Source of the DNA: Spiractinospora alimapuensis
GTDB taxonomy: Bacteria > Actinomycetota > Actinomycetes > Streptosporangiales > Streptosporangiaceae
Reading direction: 5' to 3'
Length of the DNA: 64,000 bases
Assembly: GCF_018437505.1 (NCBI RefSeq)
Contig: NZ_CP072467.1
Span: 2,976,001 to 3,040,000 of the forward strand
Each line of letters begins with the position of its first letter. Position 1 is the first letter of the stretch. A program made the translations under genes and the position numbers. Of the stretch, positions 58,629 to 64,000 are shown piece by piece. The notes below the pieces were generated by a model. That model saw nothing but the letters and a program-made list of their open reading frames with translations. It was not told the DNA's origin and ran no database searches.

Positions 58629-59741
58629 ATGCCTCGCTCCACAGCCGCCCGCGTCGCCTCCGGGGTACTCGCGCTGGCCGTGGTCAGTGGCCTCGCCTCC
58701 GTGTCCTGGGTCTGGGCGCGGCACGACGCCGAGCCCCTGCCGAACCTGGTGCTGGCCACGGGGAGCACCGGCGGCGTCTACCACGTGTACGGTCTGGGCT
58801 TCGCGCGGATCCTGGAGGAGCGCACCGATGCCGAGATCACCACGGTGCCGACAGCGGCGAGCCTGGAGAACATCAACGTCGTGGTCGGCGGAGACGCCGA
58901 CGTCGGCTTCTCCCTGGCGGACGTCGCCGCCGCCGCGGTGCGTGGCGACCCCCCGTTCGAGGGGCCGATGCCGGCGTCCGCGCTGGCCCGCATCTACGAC
59001 AACCGGACACACCTCATCGTGCGGGCCGACTCCCCGGTGGAGCGGGTCGAGGACCTCACCGGCCGGGTGGTGTCCACCGGGGCGCGGGACTCCGGCACGG
59101 AGTTCATCGCCGACCGGCTGCTCGACGTGGCGGGTGTGGACCCCGAGGACGACATCGACCGCCGACCCATGGACCTCGTCGACGCCGCCCAGGCCCTCAC
59201 CGACGACGAGATCGACGCGTTCTTCTGGTCCGGTGGCCTGCCGACCGAGGCGGTGACCGAACTCGCCGCGTCGACCGACGTCCGGCTCCTGGACCTCGGC
59301 CGCTACGTGGAGGACCTACGGGCGGAGCACGGTGACGTCTACACGGAGGTGTCCATCCCCACCGGCACCTACGCCGGGATCCCGAACGTGCGCACCATCG
59401 GCGTACCGAACCTGTTGGTCGTCGCCGACACCATGCCCGACGACGTCGCCGAGAGCCTGACCCGCCTGCTGTTCACGTCCCGCCCCGACCTGGTCCACGT
59501 GCACGACGCGGCCCTCCAGCTCAACCCCCGAGTCGCGGTGGCGACCCTCCCCGTCCCCCTGCACCCCGGCGCCGCCGAGTACTACCGCACCGAGAAGACC
59601 GCCTACGGAGCGACCGCGCACCTCCCCCTCGCCCTCCCCAACGCCCGCCCCACCGCGACCCGCCCAGCGGCACCCCTCCGAGGCCCCCGCCCCTCCCCCC
59701 ACAACGTTCGCCCGGCGGCCCCGGCCCTCGCCGCGACCTGA
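58629..59741 (+). CDS. Second TAXI family binding protein
   Basis: 370 aa from ATG at 58629 with TAGGAGG upstream. N-terminal helix VASGVLALAVVSGLASVSWV without a lipobox Cys, so secreted or membrane-anchored by an uncleaved helix. TAXI core: LVLATGSTGGVYHVYGLGFARIL, PTAASLENINVVVGGDADVGFSLADV, RVVSTGARDSGTE, DEIDAFFWSGGLPT. The last 40 residues are Pro/Arg-rich and look non-conserved. It has no permease downstream; with a two-component system 660 bases on, it might act as a sensor rather than a transport component. Confidence 0.85.
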   Translation: MPRSTAARVASGVLALAVVSGLASVSWVWARHDAEPLPNLVLATGSTGGVYHVYGLGFARILEERTDAEITTVPTAASLENINVVVGGDADVGFSLADVAAAAVRGDPPFEGPMPASALARIYDNRTHLIVRADSPVERVEDLTGRVVSTGARDSGTEFIADRLLDVAGVDPEDDIDRRPMDLVDAAQALTDDEIDAFFWSGGLPTEAVTELAASTDVRLLDLGRYVEDLRAEHGDVYTEVSIPTGTYAGIPNVRTIGVPNLLVVADTMPDDVAESLTRLLFTSRPDLVHVHDAALQLNPRVAVATLPVPLHPGAAEYYRTEKTAYGATAHLPLALPNARPTATRPAAPLRGPRPSPHNVRPAAPALAAT

Positions 59742-60401
59742 CCGCGAGGCACGTACGGGGTTTCCGGTCTCCGTGGTGGGCCCACAACCGGTTCCGCCCG
59801 GCGGTTCCTAGGGCGCGAGGTGGGTGACGTCGCGCCCGGCAACGTTCGTATGCAGGCCCAAGGAGCACGGTGGTCTTCGCACACATGACAGGGAAGACGG
59901 TGCGGTGGAGTCGGCCCCTTGGTCGCGCCCGACGCACGCCCCACTCCCTCCCCCCACCGCCGATCGTCATCCTCGGACCCCGCTCGACGCTCCCGACAGA
60001 GCCAACGGCGCCACGTCACGCATGCGGGATTCCGCCAGACGCGAGGCTCCCCGCAACCGCGCACGGCGCGGGAGGTGGATGCTCCGGTGAGGATCTGCGT
60101 CCGCATTCGCGGTGATCCCGTAGGCCCCGTCCGAGGCCAGCACAGCCGGCCCGAAGGCCGCGTCCCGGGGAGACCCGCCACGCGAAGGCGGAGGGGATCC
60201 TGGGGCTGAACGTCCCCGACCCCTTCCGCGCCGGACCCCTCACCCTCGCGCACACCCCACGACACGGACGGGCCACACCGGCGGTTCCCTCGTGTGCGGT
60301 GTCTCCCCGCGCGGACGACCGGCCCTACGGCCCGCTGCCAGGGGTCCGCCTCACGTCCGTCGGCCTGGTTGGTGGCCTTTCGGTCTCGCGGGGTGGCATG
60401 G
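59742..60401. other. 660-base region without a recognised gene
   Basis: Between the convergent second TAXI gene and the histidine kinase. Several short frames are open on both strands, but their products are rich in Arg, Pro and Gly and lack conserved motifs. A stretch near 60205-60240 reads ILGLNVPDPFRAG and could be a coding remnant. No tRNA, repeat or insertion-sequence end was seen. Confidence 0.4.
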
Positions 60402-61790
60402 TCACTCCTCGTCGACGGGGTTCGGTACCTCGGTGGGGACCTGGATTCGGGCGTCGATGCCGTGGGGGTCGGCGGAGTCGAGGCGGAGCTCGCCATCGTA
60501 GGTCTCCAGGAGGGTGGCGACGATGGACAGGCCGAGGCCGACTCCGGCGGCGCCGGCGCTGTCGGGGGAGCGCCAGAACGGGGCGGCGGCCTTCTCGAGC
60601 TGTTCGGGGGCGAGACCGGGGCCGTTGTCGACCACGTGCACGCGGACCTTCCCGTCCCGGGGTGGGTACACGTGGACGGCGACCTGGACGCCGGCGCCAC
60701 CGAACTTCAGCGCGTTGTCGATCAGTACGTCCAGGGCTTGGTCGAGGATGCCGTCGGGCAGGCGCACGGGGGCGTGGTGTGCTCCGCAGCGGCGCAGGTC
60801 CATGCCGGAGCGTTCCGCGATCGGGAGCCACGCGGCCACGCGCGCGTCGGCGACCTCACGCACATCGAGGTCGACGGCGCGTTCTCGGCCGGGTCCGGTG
60901 CGGGCGAGCTGGAGCAGGGTGTCGCAGATGCGGGCGAGCCGGTCGACCTCGTCGAGGGTGAGCGCGTGGTCGGCGGCGCCCGCGGAGTTGAGGTGGGCGG
61001 CGAGACCGTCCACGCGCAGCCGGAGCGCCGCCAAGGGGTTACGGATCTGGTGCCCGGCGTAGGAGACGAACGTGCGTTGCCGGCTGAGCAGCGTGGTGAT
61101 GGTGTCGGCCATCCGGTTGAAGGACTCGCTGAGGCGGCGTAGCTCCGGCGGCCCGGCCTCGGCCGGGACGCGGGCGGTCAGCTCACCGTCGCTGATCCGC
61201 CGGGTGGCGGTGTCCAGGTCGTGGACGGGGCGCAGGACCCAGCGGGCGAGCGGGTTGAGCGCCAGCGTACCGACGGTCAGCACGAGGAGGACCGAGCCGA
61301 GGACGACGCCCCACTGCCACATCGTGCTCCAGCGCAGGGCGTCGGTGGGCGACTCGGTGGCGACCGCGCCGATCACCTCGCCGGAGCGCACCACCGGCTC
61401 CACCACCACGAGAGCCTGGGTGTCCCACGGCCACAAGGTGTCGGCTCCGGCGCTCCGGTTACCGGCCAGCGCGGCGCGCAGTTCCTCCCCGGACACGGTC
61501 GTTCCGGCGCTCACCCCGGAGGAGACCACGACTCCGCCGTGCCGGTCGAACACCCACGCCCGGATGTCGTACAGCGCGTAGTAGGCGTCGAGCTCCGCAC
61601 CGAGCGCCTCGGTCTCGCCGCTCTCCAGGGCCGGCCCGGCCAGGCTGGCGAACCGGACGGTGTCGTTGGAGCGGTCGATGACCATGTCGCCGGTGTTGCC
61701 GGACGCGATCGCCGTACACAGCGGGAAGGCGAGGCCGAGGCAGGCGGTCACGAGCAGGGAGAGGTAGACCGTGACCAGGCGTCGACGCAC
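60402..61790 (-). CDS. Sensor histidine kinase
   Basis: 462 aa, start at 61790. TM1 about 6-29 (VTVYLSLLVTACLGLAFPLC), extracellular sensor about 30-155, TM2 about 158-180, HAMP about 183-235 (VLRPVHDLDTATRRISDGEL), H-box FVSYAGHQIRNPLAALRLR (H247), N-box LDVLIDNALKFGG, G-boxes DNGPGLAPEQLEKAA and GVGLGLSIVATLLE. It phosphorylates the response regulator encoded 10 bases upstream in the same operon. The signal could be a dicarboxylate, given the TAXI neighbours; this is inference. Confidence 0.9.
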   Translation of the reverse strand: MRRRLVTVYLSLLVTACLGLAFPLCTAIASGNTGDMVIDRSNDTVRFASLAGPALESGETEALGAELDAYYALYDIRAWVFDRHGGVVVSSGVSAGTTVSGEELRAALAGNRSAGADTLWPWDTQALVVVEPVVRSGEVIGAVATESPTDALRWSTMWQWGVVLGSVLLVLTVGTLALNPLARWVLRPVHDLDTATRRISDGELTARVPAEAGPPELRRLSESFNRMADTITTLLSRQRTFVSYAGHQIRNPLAALRLRVDGLAAHLNSAGAADHALTLDEVDRLARICDTLLQLARTGPGRERAVDLDVREVADARVAAWLPIAERSGMDLRRCGAHHAPVRLPDGILDQALDVLIDNALKFGGAGVQVAVHVYPPRDGKVRVHVVDNGPGLAPEQLEKAAAPFWRSPDSAGAAGVGLGLSIVATLLETYDGELRLDSADPHGIDARIQVPTEVPNPVDEE

Positions 61791-61800
61791 GAGCCGACCC

Positions 61801-62451
61801 TCAGGAGGCGTTGAGTCGGTAGCCGACCCCGCGCACGGTCTCGATCAACTCGCGTCCGCCGAGCTTCGACCGGAGCGTCGCGATGTGGACCTCCAGGGTG
61901 CGGTTGTTGCCCTGCCAGTCGGTGTTCCAGACCTCGATCAGCAGGCGTTGCTTGGACACGACGGCGCCGGGTTCCCGGGCGAGCGCGGCCAGGAGCTGGG
62001 ACTCCTTGCGGGTCAACTGGATGGACGCGCCGTCGTGGGAGACCTCCAGGGCGTCCCGATCGAACTCCAGCGGGCCGACCTGTTGGCGTGGTGGCCGCTG
62101 GCCCCGCACCCGCCGCCCCACCGCCTCGATCCGGGCCCGCAGTTCCTCCATGGCGAACGGCTTCACCACGTAGTCGTCGGCGCCGGCGCGCAGTCCCCGG
62201 ACCCGGTCCTGGGCCCGGCCCCGCGCGGTGACCGCGATGATCCCGGTGTCGCCCCGCTCCCGCAGCGCGCGGCACAGGGAGATACCGTCCCGGTCGGGCA
62301 GGCCGAGGTCGAGCAGCACGATGTCGCAGGGATCCGCGTCGAGGGCGGCCTGGGCCGTCGCGACATGCGTGACGTCGTAGCCGTGCCCGCGCAGAGTGCT
62401 GGCGAGCACGTCCGCGAGTCGCATGTCGTCCTCGATGAGGAGAACGCGCAT
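61801..62451 (-). CDS. OmpR-type response regulator
   Basis: 216 aa from ATG at 62451. Receiver: MRVLLIEDDMRLADVLAST, phospho-Asp in IVLLDLGLPDRDG (D48), switch Thr in IAVTARGRAQDR, VVKPFAMEEL. C-terminal winged helix: SIQLTRKESQLLAALAREPG, NTDWQGNNRTLEVHIATLRSKL, TVRGVGYRL. Pairs with the adjacent kinase; likely targets are the transport genes nearby. Confidence 0.92.
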   Translation of the reverse strand: MRVLLIEDDMRLADVLASTLRGHGYDVTHVATAQAALDADPCDIVLLDLGLPDRDGISLCRALRERGDTGIIAVTARGRAQDRVRGLRAGADDYVVKPFAMEELRARIEAVGRRVRGQRPPRQQVGPLEFDRDALEVSHDGASIQLTRKESQLLAALAREPGAVVSKQRLLIEVWNTDWQGNNRTLEVHIATLRSKLGGRELIETVRGVGYRLNAS

Positions 62452-62597
62452 AGGTTCACCGCCGATCCGCGGGCGGCTCGGGGGCGCCGCCCTCATCGAC
62501 CACTGTGGCGGCGGGCGTCTCGATCTTCAAGAGGGGAGTTCGAGGTCGATGCGGCGGTCTCGTACGCACACCCGACCACTGGCGGGGAATGCCGGCC

Positions 62598-63956
62598 TCA
62601 GCGGTGCGCGCCGGTGACCATCCAGGCGTCCCCGTGGGCACGGACGCCGAGGGTGAGGCCGCGGGCGACCATCCACACGCCGAACGCGGCCCACAGCGCG
62701 GTGAGACTCCAGTCCGCCCACTCGGGGACGAGCCAGAGCACGGCGGCGGCGCAGGGGAGGTAGGCGATCATGGTCCAGAGACTGGCCCAGGCGAGGTAGC
62801 GCTGGTCGCCGGCGCCCATCAGGATTCCGTCCAGCACCATGACCACCCCACTCAGCGGCTGCATGATGGCGACGACGAGCAGGGCACCGGTGAGGAGTTG
62901 GGCCACCGCCGGGTCCACGCCGAAGGGAACGGCGGCCCACGGGCTGACGGCGAACACGAGGACGCCGAAGACCAGGCCGAGCATCACCCCCCACTCGAGC
63001 ATGCGACGGGTCGCGGCGCGGGTGCCGGGGACGTCGGACGCGCCGAGGTATCGCCCGATGATGGCCTGGCCGGCGATGGCGATGGCGTCCATCGCGAACA
63101 CCAGCAGGGACCAGATCTGCATGGCGACGTGGTGGGCGGCGATCTGGGCGTCGCCCAGGCGGGCCGCCACCGCCGTGGTGACGAGCAGCACGATCCGCAG
63201 AGAGGCGGTGCGCAGGAGGAGCGCGAACCCGGCGGTGGCGGCCCGCTGGATGCCCGCCCAGACCGGACGGACACTCACGCCCTGGCGTCCGGCGGCCCGG
63301 AGCACGATCGCGAGGTAGACGGCGGCGCCGGCCCCCTGCGCCGCGACGGTCGCCCACGCGGCACCGGCGATGCCCCAGCCGAGCCCGAGGACGAACAGGG
63401 CGCAGAGACCGGCGTTGATGACGTTGCTGCCCACGGCGACTACGAGCGGGGTGCGCGCGTCTTGGAGCCCCCGCAGGACACCGGTCCCGGCGAGGATGAG
63501 GAGCAGCGCGGGAGTGCTGATCAGACTGATCCGGAGGTAGGTGATCGCGGGGGGAGCGACGTTCTCCGACGCGCCCAACGCCTCCACCAACAATGGAGCC
63601 GCCACCCAGCCACCGACCCCGAGCCCGATCCCGACCAGGAGCGCGAGCCACAGCCCCTGCACTCCGTCCCGCAGCCCGCCCGGGATGTCGCCCGCCCCGT
63701 ACTTCCGGGCGACGGCTGCGGTGGTCCCGTAAGCCAGGAACACGCACAGGCCGGCCAGGGTCAGCAACACCTGACTGGCGACCGCCAACCCTCCGAGCGT
63801 CGCCGTCCCGAGCCGACCCACGACGGCCGTGTCCACCAACAGCATGAGCGGCTCCGACACCAACGCGAAGAAGGTGGGAACGGCCAGCGAGAAGATCTCA
63901 CGGTCGTGGGCATGGCGAAACGGAGCGGCGGAAAGAACTCGGGGCACGCCGGACAC
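62598..63956 (-). CDS. MATE family efflux transporter (DinF-like)
   Basis: 452 aa from GTG at 63956 (TTG at 63965 is the alternative). Twelve helices in two bundles; EIFSLAVPTFFALVSEPLMLLVDTAVVGRLG split at the start, GTTAAVARKYGAGD, RISLISTPALLLILAGTGVLRG and LDGILMGAGDQRYLAW are typical of the DinF branch of MATE proteins. It would export cationic compounds in exchange for protons or sodium. Monocistronic and about 150 bases before the response regulator gene. Confidence 0.9.
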   Translation of the reverse strand: MSGVPRVLSAAPFRHAHDREIFSLAVPTFFALVSEPLMLLVDTAVVGRLGTATLGGLAVASQVLLTLAGLCVFLAYGTTAAVARKYGAGDIPGGLRDGVQGLWLALLVGIGLGVGGWVAAPLLVEALGASENVAPPAITYLRISLISTPALLLILAGTGVLRGLQDARTPLVVAVGSNVINAGLCALFVLGLGWGIAGAAWATVAAQGAGAAVYLAIVLRAAGRQGVSVRPVWAGIQRAATAGFALLLRTASLRIVLLVTTAVAARLGDAQIAAHHVAMQIWSLLVFAMDAIAIAGQAIIGRYLGASDVPGTRAATRRMLEWGVMLGLVFGVLVFAVSPWAAVPFGVDPAVAQLLTGALLVVAIMQPLSGVVMVLDGILMGAGDQRYLAWASLWTMIAYLPCAAAVLWLVPEWADWSLTALWAAFGVWMVARGLTLGVRAHGDAWMVTGAHR

Positions 63957-64000
63957 GCTACCCAAGCCGCACTCGGTCGCCGTATCCAGGCGTGGGGTCG

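Noticed and set aside
59603-60700. A 365-residue minus-strand frame spanning the 660-base gap
   Set aside because: It overlaps both flanking real genes in the wrong frame and has an Arg/Pro/Gly-rich composition.
1-64000. tRNA, rRNA, prophage or insertion sequence
   Set aside because: No cloverleaf with a T-arm signature, no rRNA segments, no transposase or integrase motif and no terminal repeats with target duplications were found on reading.

Overview
This window is GC-rich actinomycete DNA. Coding strands show strong G/C third-position bias, and GTG/TTG starts and 4-base ATGA/GTGA overlaps between genes are common. Marker families are actinobacterial: a DUF6879 protein, a BTAD/AfsR-type regulator, F420- and mycofactocin-type oxidoreductases, and a tandem pair of S-adenosyl methyltransferases (PF04672). 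Together with the intergenic repeats at 17.4-18.0 kb, this suggests a Nocardiopsis-like genus of the Nocardiopsidaceae. That placement is inference, because no rRNA or tRNA lies here.

Left part (0-25 kb): a mixed chromosomal region. It holds a DUF6879 fragment with a frameshifted partner; a secreted, membrane-anchored C69 peptidase homologue with Ser where Cys is expected; a two-gene zinc-ribbon/P-loop module; a TetR-DUF998 divergent pair with three operator palindromes; a full fructose PTS operon (DeoR regulator, fruK, EIIA, EIIBC, HPr); an F420-type oxidoreductase; a Bcr/CflA exporter; a set of two imine-reductase-like enzymes plus a mycofactocin-type SDR; a repeat-rich 0.9 kb gap; a 1064-aa BTAD/NB-ARC/TPR regulator; a 55-aa Cys-rich protein coupled to a GNAT; a receptor-type Ser/Thr kinase; and a TetR/membrane-protein pair whose promoter contains a palindrome.

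Middle (25-37 kb): a sulfur-scavenging island with two ABC transporters of the sulfonate/nitrate/taurine class, an SsuD-type monooxygenase, cysteine dioxygenase and a frameshifted rhodanese. Elements sharing AGTAGGAAA lie at the control regions. Next come a thioesterase, a glyoxalase-fold protein, a CBS-BON protein and two tandem methyltransferases.

Right part (37-64 kb): a catabolic and uptake region. Two amidohydrolases, an AEC carrier, a hydroxyisobutyrate-dehydrogenase-like enzyme and a TctCBA tripartite transporter stand beside a divergent GntR regulator. Then comes an acetone-carboxylase-type operon (acxA-acxB-acxC), followed in the same direction by a 52-aa membrane protein and an NCS1-family permease. 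The operon faces a cyclase gene across an AT-rich control region with two adjacent palindromes. An SDR, a frameshifted TetR, a TAXI-type TRAP transporter with DUF1850, a second TAXI binding protein, a two-component system and a MATE exporter complete the window.

The most unusual assembly is the acx operon with the nucleobase-type permease and its tiny translationally coupled partner. Three to four single-base frame breaks (about 445, 32798, 54542) are either real lesions or base-calling errors.
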